A stretch of 64,000 bases of DNA from Chloroflexota bacterium (GTDB lineage Bacteria > Chloroflexota > Anaerolineae > J102). The position numbers and the translations under genes are program-made. Shown piece after piece: positions 1-10,250 of this stretch. The notes under the pieces are model-generated. The model had not been told where the DNA came from. It made no database searches and saw only the letters and a program-made list of their open reading frames with translations. The stretch's first letter is position 1, and each line of letters opens with the position of its first letter. The DNA lies in the NCBI GenBank assembly GCA_013151415.1, contig JAADII010000144.1, positions 1-64,000 on the forward strand, read 5' to 3'.

Positions 1-4
1 CGCG

Positions 5-1543
5 TTGCGCGCCTGGCAAGCCAGCCAGGGTTTCGGCCCTACGCTGGATGCGGGCGCGCCCTTGCTCTTTAGCCTGGAAACCCTCACATTCTTCCTGGCC
101 GGCGCGAGCGAAGCCGCGGCGCGTTTCTGGCCATATCTGGCTTCGGTGGCCGCGTTGCCGGCCTGGATCGCCTGGCGGCGTTATTTCAAGCGCGACGCGT
201 TGCTCCTGGCCGCGGCGCTGCTCACGTTTTCGCCCCTGTTCAATGCATTCGCCCGTCGCGGCGACTCGACCGCTTTTGCGCTGCTGGCCCTCATCCTGGC
301 CCTGGCCGGGTGGTGGCGGGTGCGCGAGGGCGAGAAAAGCGGTTGGGTCTGGATGGCCGTCGGCCTGGGCGTCATGTTCATCGCCGGAGCGACCGGCCCT
401 TCAGCCCTCATCGCCCTGCTTCTGGTCATGGCGCTCACCCGGAGCGACGGAGAGCGACCATCCATCGCTCTCAACCATTTCCTCATCTTCCTCACCGTGG
501 TTTTGGTGGGTGGGACGGCCTTCTTCACCCGGTTGGACGCGTTGGGCCTGGCCGCCTTGAACTGGAGCGACTGGCTGGCCGCGTTCACCATCTCGCCTGC
601 GGCCTGGTCGTGGGGCGCGATTCGACTTTTCACCGACGAAGCCCTGATCATGCCGGTGGGGCTGGTCGCCGCAATCTGGCTGTGGCGACGCCCTGGCCTT
701 GAACGCGGTTTGGCCCTGGCCGGACTCATCCTTGCGTTGGTCGCGGTTTTGCAGGGCCCATACGCCGCGGGAACGCGCGCGGTGGCTGCATTGCTTCTGG
801 CGTTGCCAGCAGCCATGTTGATCTTGCATCTCGCTCGCTCGGTCGACTTGTCTCTACCCGAGGCTCTGCTCTATGGCTTCACGCTTCAGGCCATTGTCAT
901 TATTGCGGGATTGGCCTTGGTGGGTTATGCGCGTCATGGCGATCAGGCCAATCTCATTTTGTTGGCCGCGACCCTATCCATGATGTTGTTGCTCAGCATC
1001 ACCTTCGGATTCTTTATGGGCGCGCGGCTCATGTTTCTGATGTCGGCTTGGGTGGTTACGATCACCCTGGCTCTCTACAGTCTGTCCATGGCCTGGGCTA
1101 TGGGCTATGATTACATGCCGCCTCGTTTTCCAGCGCTTTACGAAACCGATACGCGCATCGGCGTTTTCGATTTGGAGCAAGCCGCAGGCGATGTGAGCGA
1201 GCGGGTGAAAGGCGACCGATGGTCTTTGCCCATCACCCTGGTCGAGGGCAGTTCATCAGACGATGTATTGCATTGGCAACTGCGCCGAGCGCCCGAGGTG
1301 AGGCGGGTGATAAGCGTTGGGCCGGAATCGGCCGCTCCGCTTGTGGTCGCGCCGGCCGCATACGATCCCCCGCTCGAAGAGCAATACGCCGGCTCGACCT
1401 TTTATCTTTTCGACGCCTGGGACCCGGTCCAAGGCGACCTTCGCCAAAAGATCGCCTGGTTGCTATTCCGCACCGCGCCCTGGGACATCCCCACCGAAAA
1501 CGAGGTCCTTTGGGTCGATGTGACGACATTGGTTCCCGAATAG
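5..1543 (+). CDS. Polytopic membrane protein, Agl23/GT39-like (likely 5'-truncated by the window edge)
   Basis: 512-aa ORF with many hydrophobic segments; same style as the adjacent 1108-aa Agl23-like protein; ORF reaches the window start. Confidence 0.6.
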   Translation: MRAWQASQGFGPTLDAGAPLLFSLETLTFFLAGASEAAARFWPYLASVAALPAWIAWRRYFKRDALLLAAALLTFSPLFNAFARRGDSTAFALLALILALAGWWRVREGEKSGWVWMAVGLGVMFIAGATGPSALIALLLVMALTRSDGERPSIALNHFLIFLTVVLVGGTAFFTRLDALGLAALNWSDWLAAFTISPAAWSWGAIRLFTDEALIMPVGLVAAIWLWRRPGLERGLALAGLILALVAVLQGPYAAGTRAVAALLLALPAAMLILHLARSVDLSLPEALLYGFTLQAIVIIAGLALVGYARHGDQANLILLAATLSMMLLLSITFGFFMGARLMFLMSAWVVTITLALYSLSMAWAMGYDYMPPRFPALYETDTRIGVFDLEQAAGDVSERVKGDRWSLPITLVEGSSSDDVLHWQLRRAPEVRRVISVGPESAAPLVVAPAAYDPPLEEQYAGSTFYLFDAWDPVQGDLRQKIAWLLFRTAPWDIPTENEVLWVDVTTLVPE

Positions 1544-1610
1544 GGCGTATCGCGCATCTTCATTCGTTTCCAAATCCCGCGTCGTCTCCCCGTCAGGCGT
1601 TGACGTTTTT

Positions 1611-1680
1611 CGACACGAATTGACATGAATTTTACGAAGAAAAAGGCAAAGAAATTCGTGTTCATTCGCTCAATTCGTGT
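1611..1680. repeat. Intergenic imperfect inverted repeat built on the word ACGAATT/AATTCGT
   Basis: acacgaattgacatgaattt (1613-1632) faces aaattcgtgttcattcgctcaattcgtgt (1652-1680). Confidence 0.6.
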
Positions 1681-1790
1681 CTGCTTTTTGTCCGCGCAAA
1701 AGGATCAACGCTCAAGAACTTCCCTATTTTCCCCTGCGCGCTCCGCCTCTCAGCATTTGAACCTTTCTCAAAGAATCCAATCCTTGCTCT

Positions 1791-4700
1791 TTGCTCAATC
1801 CCATTATGACAACCACGCCAACTCCATCCGAACGTTCTTTCCTCGATAGTCCTGCGTTGTTGACCCTACGCTTGAATTGGGAAAAGATCGCCTGGATCGC
1901 TCTGCTGTTGGTGGCTTTTTTGCTGCGCGTTTATGATGTGGGCGCGCGCACCATGAGCCATGATGAAAGTCTGCACACGACCTACAGCTACAATCTTTAC
2001 AACGGCACGGGCTTCCAGCATGATCCTCTTATGCATGGCCCGCTTCTCTTCCATTTCACCGCGGCGAGCTATTTCATTTTTGGGCCTAGCGATTTTTCGG
2101 CTCGTTTTCCGGTTGTATTGCTTGGTGTGGGCGTGGTGGCGCTCATGTGGTTTGTGCGCCCCTGGCTCGGTAAGATAGGCGCTTTTTTGGCGGCGGCGTT
2201 GATGACTTTTTCGCCTACGCTTATCTTTCATAGTCGTTACATTCGTCATGACCTATACGCTATTTTCTTTGCCGTCGCGGTCATCATTCTGCTGTTTCGT
2301 TATTTGCAAGAGGGTCGAGAGAAGCTGTTGCTATGGATGGCTGTGGCCTTGGGTTTTCTTTACACCACAAAAGAGGTCTCCTATATTTATGTGATCATCA
2401 TTTCCGGCTTTTTTGTGGTGTGGGTGGCCATGCGGCTCTTGCGTGAACGCTGGGAAAACAACGGACTGCGGTGGCCTTTCTTTGGTTTGCTCGCCTTGGG
2501 CGCGATCCTGGCCGTTTATCCCATGAACGAGGCGCTGAAAGCCCCGGCCGGGCAGCTGGTGGTGAGTCAGCGCCTGGGCGGCATGGTCATGTGGCCCATG
2601 TTGCTTTTGGGGTTCGCCCTCGTTTTTGCAGCGCTTTTCTTGCTCTGGCGCGGATATGGGGGCGAAAGACTGCGCGCCATACGCGAAATGGATGTGCTCG
2701 TATGGCTGATTACGCTGTCCGCCCCCTTATTCGCCGCTTTTCCCATCAAGATTTTCGGCGGCACGCCCGACAACGTGAATATTACCGGCAATATTTTGCA
2801 ACAGCCAACCGTGCTGTTGGCCGCGGCCGTCTTTTTCAGCATGTTGATCATCTTTACATGGTTGGGCTTTTTCTGGTCACGCGAACGTTACCTGGTGGCG
2901 CTCGGGCTTTACTACGCGGTGATGCTTCTCTTTTTCACCACCTTCTTCACCAACGGCAACGGGGTGGCCACCGGCCTTATTGGCAGTATGGGCTATTGGT
3001 TGGCCCAACAGGAGGTCGCACGCGGGGGACAGCCCTGGTTCTACTACTTCATGCTCGTTCCCCTCTATGAATTCTTGCCCTTACTGCTTAGTCTCTTGGG
3101 CGCCATTGTCGTATTGTGGCGCGCGTTGCGCGGTCGGCCGGTCGATCCCACAGGCGATGACGAGGCCGCGGCCCCAGCCTTTCGCGCGGAATGGCTTCTG
3201 TTCCTGATATGGTGGACAGCCCTCACCTGGGCCGCGTACACCTGGGCCGGAGAGAAAATGCCCTGGCTGGCCACCCATTTCGCGGTTCCCATGAGCATTT
3301 TGGGCGGCTGGTATCTGGCCGAGCGACTCAAACTTATCGACTGGGCCAGGGCGCGCGCATTGGGCGGCTGGTGGTTCGTGTTGGGTTTGCCTCTTTGGCT
3401 CCTCACCCTCATCGCGTTTTTGCGCCTGCGACCGTTCGGCGGCAGCGATCTCAATTCCCTCAGCCAGACTATGGCCTGGATCGCCAGTCTGGCTCTCCTG
3501 GTGGGCTTGGGTTACGCATTGGTGCGCAAGGGCCTGCAGTTGGGTGGTGATCTCAGTCGCCGGTTGGCCTTCCTGAGCCTTATGCTCATTCTCACAATCA
3601 TGTCGCTGCGCACAGCTTTGCTCTACAACTACGTCAACTACGATTACGCCATCGAACCCATGGTCTACGCGCATGGCACGCCCGACATCAAGATCGTGGT
3701 CGATGAACTGCACGAAATCTCGCGACGCACTGTGGGCGAGGGGCAGCTGGCGTTCGCCTATGATAATGAGACCACCTGGCCGTTCGAGTGGTATTTCCGC
3801 GACTTTCCCAACAAGAAATTTTTTGGCGGTTCGCCTTCGCGCGAATATTTGAAAGATGCGCCCGTGGTGTTGGTTGGCACCGAGAACGAGGACAAAGTGC
3901 GGCCCTTCCTGGGCAAGGATTACTATCGCATCGTCTACCGTCAGATATGGTGGCCCAAAGAGACCTACAAACAACTGATCGACGGCGCAGTTCAGCCTGA
4001 CGGCTCGGTGCTCAAGGGCTTGCCCTTGCTGGTCAAATGGCTGACCACGCCCGAAGACCGCCAGGCGCTCATTGATGTCATTTTGTATCGTCGCTATAAA
4101 CAACCGTTGGCCGACTGGGATCCCTCGGATCGTTTTATTATGTTTATCCGCAAGGATATTGCCGCACAAGTGTGGAACCTGGGCGCCGCGCCCGCGCCCA
4201 TCGCCGAGACGCTCGTGGATCCCTTCGCTGGCAAGGAAATGCTTCAGCCCGCCACTCAGATCATCGGCGGCGTTGCAGGACCCGGAGCAGGACAGTTGCA
4301 GCAGCCGCGCAACATGGCGGTCGGGCCGGATGGCCGCATCTATGTGGCCGATAGCGGCAACCATCGCATCCAGGTCTTCAACCCCGATGGCAGCTACGCG
4401 CTGGATTGGGGCGGTTTTGGCGCGGAGCCAGGTCAGTTCAACGAACCCTGGGGCATTGCCGTGAGCGAAGACGGCCGCGTCTATGTGGCCGACACCTGGA
4501 ACCACCGCATTCAGGTCTTCGATTCCGAGGGCAATTTCATCACTCAATGGGGCGCGTTCGTGTCCACCGACGGCCAGCTTGGCGAGATGGGCGTGTTCTG
4601 GGGCCCGCGCGCGGTGGCCTTCGACAACGAGGGCAACCTGTTGGTGACCGATACAGGCAACAAGCGCGTGCAGGTCTTCGATCCCGACGGCGTCCCCATC

Positions 4701-5117
4701 ACCCAATTTGGCGGCGCTGGCGTGGATACAGGCTTCTTCGATGAACCGGTGGGTCTCGCGGTCGGGCCGGATGGTAGCATCTATGTGGCCGACACCTGGA
4801 ACCAACGCGTTCAGAAGTTCAACGCCCAATACCAGTTCGTGAAAGAATGGCCCGTCCCCGGCTGGGAGAGCGAGGGCATCTTCGACAAGCCCTACATCGC
4901 GGTGGATGAGAACAACGTGGTCTACGCGTCCGATCCCACCAGTTGGCGCATCCTGGTGTGGGATAGCGAGGGCGTCGCCAAGGCCGCGCTGGGCCAATAC
5001 GGCGCGGGTCTCACCGATTTCGCGCTTCCCAACGGCGTCAGCATCGCGCCCGACGGCTCGCTTTGGGTCGCAGATGCAGACAACAACCGCATCATGCGCT
5101 TCGAGCCGATTCGATAG
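1791..5117 (+). CDS. Agl23/TIGR03663-like membrane glycosyltransferase-type protein fused to a C-terminal six-blade NHL propeller
   Basis: N-terminus SHDESLHTTYSYNLYNGTGFQHDPLMHGPLLFHF is typical of the Agl23-like family; C-terminus has six NHL-type repeats (e.g. GPDGRIYVADSGNHRIQVFNPDG). Confidence 0.85.
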   Translation: MLNPIMTTTPTPSERSFLDSPALLTLRLNWEKIAWIALLLVAFLLRVYDVGARTMSHDESLHTTYSYNLYNGTGFQHDPLMHGPLLFHFTAASYFIFGPSDFSARFPVVLLGVGVVALMWFVRPWLGKIGAFLAAALMTFSPTLIFHSRYIRHDLYAIFFAVAVIILLFRYLQEGREKLLLWMAVALGFLYTTKEVSYIYVIIISGFFVVWVAMRLLRERWENNGLRWPFFGLLALGAILAVYPMNEALKAPAGQLVVSQRLGGMVMWPMLLLGFALVFAALFLLWRGYGGERLRAIREMDVLVWLITLSAPLFAAFPIKIFGGTPDNVNITGNILQQPTVLLAAAVFFSMLIIFTWLGFFWSRERYLVALGLYYAVMLLFFTTFFTNGNGVATGLIGSMGYWLAQQEVARGGQPWFYYFMLVPLYEFLPLLLSLLGAIVVLWRALRGRPVDPTGDDEAAAPAFRAEWLLFLIWWTALTWAAYTWAGEKMPWLATHFAVPMSILGGWYLAERLKLIDWARARALGGWWFVLGLPLWLLTLIAFLRLRPFGGSDLNSLSQTMAWIASLALLVGLGYALVRKGLQLGGDLSRRLAFLSLMLILTIMSLRTALLYNYVNYDYAIEPMVYAHGTPDIKIVVDELHEISRRTVGEGQLAFAYDNETTWPFEWYFRDFPNKKFFGGSPSREYLKDAPVVLVGTENEDKVRPFLGKDYYRIVYRQIWWPKETYKQLIDGAVQPDGSVLKGLPLLVKWLTTPEDRQALIDVILYRRYKQPLADWDPSDRFIMFIRKDIAAQVWNLGAAPAPIAETLVDPFAGKEMLQPATQIIGGVAGPGAGQLQQPRNMAVGPDGRIYVADSGNHRIQVFNPDGSYALDWGGFGAEPGQFNEPWGIAVSEDGRVYVADTWNHRIQVFDSEGNFITQWGAFVSTDGQLGEMGVFWGPRAVAFDNEGNLLVTDTGNKRVQVFDPDGVPITQFGGAGVDTGFFDEPVGLAVGPDGSIYVADTWNQRVQKFNAQYQFVKEWPVPGWESEGIFDKPYIAVDENNVVYASDPTSWRILVWDSEGVAKAALGQYGAGLTDFALPNGVSIAPDGSLWVADADNNRIMRFEPIR

Positions 5118-5233
5118 CGTTGGTTCTACGACATGAATATCGGATGATAGGACGATATAGGGTCTCCTCGCGCCCCATTGTTTTCCCCGACTCGGCTGTG
5201 TTACAATCGGACGCGTCATAAGAGGAATTCATC

Positions 5234-6109
5234 GTGGACTACGACATCGCCATCAAAGAGATGCTGCGTCTATGCAGCCGTGAAATTTTGCGACGATGGC
5301 TGAACATTCCCGTCAGCGAAAGTGCGCTCATAGAAGACTTGCCGCAGGAAACCACTTCTCTCCGTCGCAGCGATTTTCCTCTGCATGTGATCACCGAGGA
5401 CGGTCGTGAGATGCTCGTCCTCATCGAGATTCAGACGCGGTGGGATCCCGACCTCCCGCCGCGAATGCTCGAATATCGCTATCGACACAAGCTCAGGTTT
5501 GGCAACCGGAACGCGCCCATCTTTTCAGCGGCTATCGTGCTGACGCCGTCGCCGGGAGTCACCGACTACTACCAAGATGAACAGGTGCGCTTCCATTATC
5601 ATCTCATTCCGGTCTACGAGATGAACGCGGCCGAAGTGGTGCAGGATGGCATTACCTGTATGGCGCCATTCGTTCCCGTTATGCGCGATGGCGAGAAATG
5701 GTTCCGTCAAGCGGACGAACTGATCGAGAAAAGCGATTTGTCCAACATGACCAAGGCCGATATGTACACGGCCATGGGCATCATTTCAGGATTGACATCG
5801 AGGCGCCTGTTACAACAGTTACTCCAGCGGAGGCATGAAATCATGATCGAGTCTGCGTTTTTCGAAGTGCTTCGAGAGGAGATCGAAAAGGAAGTCAAAG
5901 AAGAGGCGTGGCAACAAGGTTTGCAGCAGGGTTTGCGCTCAGGCTATCTTGATGCCATTGCATTGGGATTAGATCTGCGATTTGGCGCAGAGGGGTTGAA
6001 ACTTTTACCGGAAATCGAGGCGATTGCGGACGTAAGCACACTGCGCGCCATCCGAGAAGCGCTGCACAGTGTGGAATCACCCGAAGAACTGCGCACCATT
6101 TATCAATAG
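5234..6109 (+). CDS. Rpn family / PD-(D/E)XK nuclease-type putative transposase
   Basis: N-terminal DYDIAIKEMLRLCSREILRRWL and core VLIEIQTRWDPDLPPRMLEYRYR resemble Rpn/YhgA-like proteins. Confidence 0.7.
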   Translation: MDYDIAIKEMLRLCSREILRRWLNIPVSESALIEDLPQETTSLRRSDFPLHVITEDGREMLVLIEIQTRWDPDLPPRMLEYRYRHKLRFGNRNAPIFSAAIVLTPSPGVTDYYQDEQVRFHYHLIPVYEMNAAEVVQDGITCMAPFVPVMRDGEKWFRQADELIEKSDLSNMTKADMYTAMGIISGLTSRRLLQQLLQRRHEIMIESAFFEVLREEIEKEVKEEAWQQGLQQGLRSGYLDAIALGLDLRFGAEGLKLLPEIEAIADVSTLRAIREALHSVESPEELRTIYQ

Positions 6110-6157
6110 AAGCATACGCCCTTCTTTCCTGAAACTCATTCCGGTCATCACCTCACC

Positions 6158-6913
6158 ATGTTCCCCACCATTCAAATCGGCCCCATCGCTTTGCCAACCG
6201 GCCCCTTACTGCTCATCCTGGGATTCTGGGTGGGTTTGTGGGTGGCTGCGAAAGTGGGCGAACGCCGCGGCATCGATCCCGATCATCTTTACAACGCCGG
6301 CTTTTATGCGGCCGTCGCTGCCATCATCGCCGGTCGCTTGGGTCATGTCATTCGCTACTTCCCGGCCTATCGCGGGGATCCCCTCAGCGTGCTCAACCCC
6401 AACCTGAGCGCGTTTTTGCCACTGGCCGCGGTGTTGGCCGCGCTGGCGGTTCTGGCCTGGTATCAGCGCCGTTATCAAATTCCCATTCCCGCGTTGCTGG
6501 ACGCGCTGGCCCTGGGCGCGCTCGCGCTTCTGGCCTCTCTGGCTCTGGCCGATTTTCTCAACGCCCGCAACTTCGGCAGTCCCACGCTCATGCCCTGGGC
6601 CGTGACGCAGTGGAGCGTGGCCCGGCATCCGGTGCAACTTTATGAGCTTTTGGGCATTCTCATCGTGTTGGGCCTTCTCTGGGCGCGGCTCGAAGCATTT
6701 CGACCGGGACGGACCGCGCTGGTCGCATTGGGCGGCTATGCCGCGGTGCGACTCATCGTGGACGCGTTCCGCGACCAACCTCAGACCATTGGCGATGGCT
6801 TTCGCCTGAGCCAGGTCATCGCCCTCATCGTCTTGCTCATCGTATTGCTGGCTTTCTATCAAATGCAAGTGCAAGCTGAGCGTTCGGAGGAGAATGCTTC
6901 CGCGTCATCATAA
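6158..6913 (+). CDS. Prolipoprotein diacylglyceryl transferase (Lgt)-like membrane protein
   Basis: Multi-TM; N-terminal IQIGPIALPTGPLLLILGFWVGLWVAAKVGERRGID; RHPVQLYELLG motif typical of Lgt. Confidence 0.75.
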   Translation: MFPTIQIGPIALPTGPLLLILGFWVGLWVAAKVGERRGIDPDHLYNAGFYAAVAAIIAGRLGHVIRYFPAYRGDPLSVLNPNLSAFLPLAAVLAALAVLAWYQRRYQIPIPALLDALALGALALLASLALADFLNARNFGSPTLMPWAVTQWSVARHPVQLYELLGILIVLGLLWARLEAFRPGRTALVALGGYAAVRLIVDAFRDQPQTIGDGFRLSQVIALIVLLIVLLAFYQMQVQAERSEENASASS

Positions 6914-6982
6914 TTGATTGCTTTGTAAATAGCGTCCAAAGTTCGAGGTTGGTCGGACAGGTCATGTCGTGATGAGCGGCCA

Positions 6983-7066
6983 GACCAACATAGACCAAAA
7001 GGTCCACCGTCTATCTTGGTCTACTTTGGTCTACGTTGGTCAGCGCAAGCGATTTTCATGCGTATC
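6983..7066. repeat. Hairpin-forming dispersed repeat (GACCAACATAGACCAAA / TTTGGTCTACGTTGGTC); inverted partner at 12027-12073
   Basis: Arms 6983-6999 and 7025-7041 match 16/17 as reverse complements; 7020-7066 closely matches the reverse complement of 12027-12073. Confidence 0.8.
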
Positions 7067-7142
7067 GGAGCGGGCAAGCCCGCGGTCGGACTGCTTTGCA
7101 AAATCCAATCGCATAGTCTCAATATCGACTCGCGTGCCCGCG

Positions 7143-7880
7143 CTACACCCGGCGCAGCTTGTCCGCGACCAGCGAGCCGAGAAAGCGGCGCTCGCCCGCA
7201 GTGACAAAGTGAATGGTCAACTGCACATCACCATCGCTCGGGTCCACGGCTACGATCTGGCCGCGGCCAAAGCGCTCATGCTCGATCCATTGCCCCTCTT
7301 TGAACGTACGGAGGGGCTTTTTGCGCCCGCCGTTGGGTTCGGGGCGGGGTTTCTGTATCTCGGCCAGGATGCGCGCCTCGCGATCGCGCCACAGCTCCGC
7401 ATACGCGGCCAGGTCTTCGGGCCGCTTCACCTTGCGGCGAATGTCGTTGAGTCGCGTCCGCGCCTGCGAAAGCCGCTCCATCAGCTCGCCCCTGTTGCGC
7501 ATCGAACGACTACGAGCCACGCGACGCGATGCATCGTTTAGGGCGTAACCCAAAGCCTTGAACTGCTCCGATGGATACGCGTCGAGAGGTGAGATCAGCA
7601 CCAGATTCACGTTGTTCAGCCGGCAAAGCTCTTTGCGCACCTCGTCGCGAGCCGCGTCCTCCAGCTCTTGCCAGTCGTCCTTGCGTCGCATCCCGCGCGC
7701 CTGCAAGCCGGCGAAGCGCACGGCCAGCCCGATCTCGGGGTAGAGAAAATCCAGCTTCAGACGCCGTTTCGTGGCCGGATTGATCAGCCATGTGGGCGAG
7801 GCGTCGCGCTGGGCCTCGAAGCCCTCGAACACGCGCTCCAGAATCTCGCGCCATCCCATCACATAGAGCGCCGCGCTCAT
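7143..7880 (-). CDS. Protein with possible restriction-endonuclease-like (Vsr/DUF559-type, degenerate) N-terminus and UvrD/PcrA-like tudor (DUF3553-type) C-terminus
   Basis: C-terminus FKEGQWIEHERFGRGQIVAVDPSDGDVQLTIHFVTAGERRFLGSLVADKLRRV resembles the UvrD C-terminal tudor; N-terminal KLDFLYPEIGLAVRFAGLQA resembles the nuclease core. Start overlaps the upstream gene end by 4 nt. Confidence 0.5.
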   Translation of the reverse strand: MSAALYVMGWREILERVFEGFEAQRDASPTWLINPATKRRLKLDFLYPEIGLAVRFAGLQARGMRRKDDWQELEDAARDEVRKELCRLNNVNLVLISPLDAYPSEQFKALGYALNDASRRVARSRSMRNRGELMERLSQARTRLNDIRRKVKRPEDLAAYAELWRDREARILAEIQKPRPEPNGGRKKPLRTFKEGQWIEHERFGRGQIVAVDPSDGDVQLTIHFVTAGERRFLGSLVADKLRRV

Positions 7881-9791
7881 GCCACCACCTCCCCCATCTC
7901 CGACACGTCATACCCGCCCAACGCGGATACGGCCTGACGGAAATGCTCGCTGCGGATGATCTCCAACATGGGCGCGAGCAAGTCGCTTTCATAATAGGCT
8001 TTGGGAATGATCAATTGATACTTCTCCTCGAACAGGGGAACGAAATCCAGGTCCAGGGCCCGCGCCGCGGCCAGAATGCCCAATCCGCAATCGGCCGCGC
8101 CGCTGGCCACCGCGGCCGCCACGGCCAGATGTGTGAACTCGGCCCGCTCGTAGCCCTGAATCTGGTCGGGATCGATGCCTTTTTGCTTGAGCTGATAATC
8201 GAGTAGCACGCGCGTGCCCGCGCCGCGCTGGCGATTGATGAACACGACATCGGGCCGCGTCAGGTCTTCCAAACTGCGGATGTTCTTGGGATTGCCTTTG
8301 GGCGTGATCAATCCCTGCGTGCGGCCCACGAATCCCAACACGACCACCGGCATGTTGGGTAGATAGCGTTGGATGTAACCGAGATTATACTCGCCCGTTT
8401 CCTCGTCCAACAGGTGCGAACCCGCGAAATGGGCCTCCCCGCGGCGCAAAGCCAGCAGACCGCTAAGCGAACCGACATTGCCCGAGCTGAGTGAACGGTC
8501 GGGACGCTCACGGCGCAATTGATCGGCCAGAAGGTCGAGGGTGAGATCGTGGCTTCCCAGGTGGACAATGGTCTGATCGATGACATGGGGCGGTCTCAAC
8601 AACTCGACCGTCACCCTGTCACCCGCGTTCAACCCCTCGGAAAAGCGGGGGATGTGGGCGATGCCGTCGGCCCGCACCATCGACATGAGCACGCCCGCGC
8701 CGCGCGGCAAGGGCGTGGCCACGACGCGCTCGCCCACCCGCCCAAGTCACGCGCATGAACTCATCCTGGCCCATGGGCGAGAGCACCTTGCGGGTGATGG
8801 TGGCCTCGACCGTGAGCCGCGGCTCGATGGTTTGGCCAACCCAGTGTTGCAAGAGCGGCTTCACCAGCAATTCAAAGGTGATCATGGCGCTGACCGGAAA
8901 GCCGGGGATGCCCACCAAAGGTTTGCCCTGCGCGTGGCCCAACACCACGGGATGTCCGGGCCGAATGGCGATGCCATGCACCACCACTTCGCCCAGGTCC
9001 TCGAAAATGCGGGCCGTGTAGTCCTCGGAACCGGCCGACGACCCTGCGTTGACCACCACCAGATCATGATCTTCCAACGCGGCCGCCACCGCGCGCTTGA
9101 TGGCCTCGTAATCGTCTGCGATCATGGGCAGACGATTCGCATCCGCGCCCCAGTCCTCGGCCATCGCGGCCAGGACGATGGAGTTGAACTCGATGATGTC
9201 GCCCGGTTTCAGCTCGGATCCGGGCCGCACCAGCTCGGTTCCTGTGGGCAGGATGGCGATGCGGGGCCGGCGGTAGACCTGCACGTGGGTGTGACCGCTT
9301 CCCGTGATCGCGCCCAAATCTTGCGGTCGCAGCCGATGATTGGCCGGAACCACCAGTTCGGTGGCCACGATGTCCTCGCCCATGACGCGCACATTGTCCC
9401 AGGGCGGAACCGAGGCCAGGATTTCAATCTCGGGCGCGTCCTCAGGTCCCAGACGTTGCGCCTCTTCGACCGGGATCACCGCGTCGAATCCGTCGGGGAT
9501 GGGATCGCCGGTGTCCACGTAGAGGGCTTGCTGACCGATTTTCAGGCGTTTGGGGCGGGTGAGGGTGGCGCCGGCCGTGTCGGACGCGCGCACCGCGTAG
9601 CCATCCATGGCCGCGGAATGATAGTGCGGAACTGAAATGCGCGCCCACACCGGCGCCGCGGTGACGCGGCCGTTCGCGTCGCCGACGAACACCGACTCCG
9701 CGGGCAATTTGCGCAACGCGCCGACTTGGTTCAGCGCCTCGCGCCAGGCCGATATGGCTTCATCGAGGGGGATGTCGTGGAGATAGGTCAT
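7877..9791 (-). pseudogene. moeA: MoeA-type molybdopterin molybdotransferase fused to PBP-like domain, split by an apparent frameshift near 8725-8755
   Basis: MoeA part starts MTYLHDIPLDEAISAWREAL (start 9791) and runs in frame to ...MGQDEFMRVTWAGG; homologous reading continues in another frame GERVVATPLPRGAGVLMSMVRADGIAHIP followed by a PBP-like domain. Confidence 0.75.
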
Positions 9792-9836
9792 TGCGGGAAG
9801 AGGGGGTTTGGGGTAGAATAAGGCGAGGAGGCTATT

Positions 9837-10250
9837 ATGAGTGTTCAAACGATGACCATACAATTGCCATCGGAGCTTTACGAATATCTCGAACGTAGAG
9901 CGAAAAATTCGCGACGTTCGGTGAATGAAGAAGTTGTGGAGGCAATCGCTATCGCTGCTCAGGAAAGGGCGCAACTGTCTCCAGAGATGGAGTCTGTTTT
10001 GGATCAGCTCAATTATATGGACGACGCCACACTTTGGCGCATGGCTCGAAGTCGCCTATCCGAGGAAGAGGCGCGCCGACTAGAGGAATTGAACTGGAAA
10101 CAACAGCGGGAAGGGTTGACGATGGAAGAGGAAGAGGAGCGTGATATGCTGCTCTGGCAATATGATCGTCGTCTCCTGGTGCGTGCGAAAGCTATGGCTC
10201 TGCTCAAAGAACGCGGTCACGACATCAGCGAGTTGCTTGCACCTGTATGA
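9837..10250 (+). CDS. Ribbon-helix-helix-like small protein
   Basis: N-terminal MTIQLPSELYEYLERRAKNSRRSVNEEVVEAI is RHH/Arc-like; 4-nt ATGA overlap with the next gene. Confidence 0.65.
   Translation: MSVQTMTIQLPSELYEYLERRAKNSRRSVNEEVVEAIAIAAQERAQLSPEMESVLDQLNYMDDATLWRMARSRLSEEEARRLEELNWKQQREGLTMEEEEERDMLLWQYDRRLLVRAKAMALLKERGHDISELLAPV

Noticed and set aside
3081-5219. 712-aa minus-strand ORF antisense to the Agl23-NHL gene
   Set aside because: Composition is a shadow of the plus-strand codon pattern and NHL periodicity; no recognisable domain; the plus strand has clear homology.
8580-9635. 351-aa plus-strand ORF over moeA-PBP
   Set aside because: Antisense to clear MoeA homology; low-complexity His/Asp/Gly-rich shadow.
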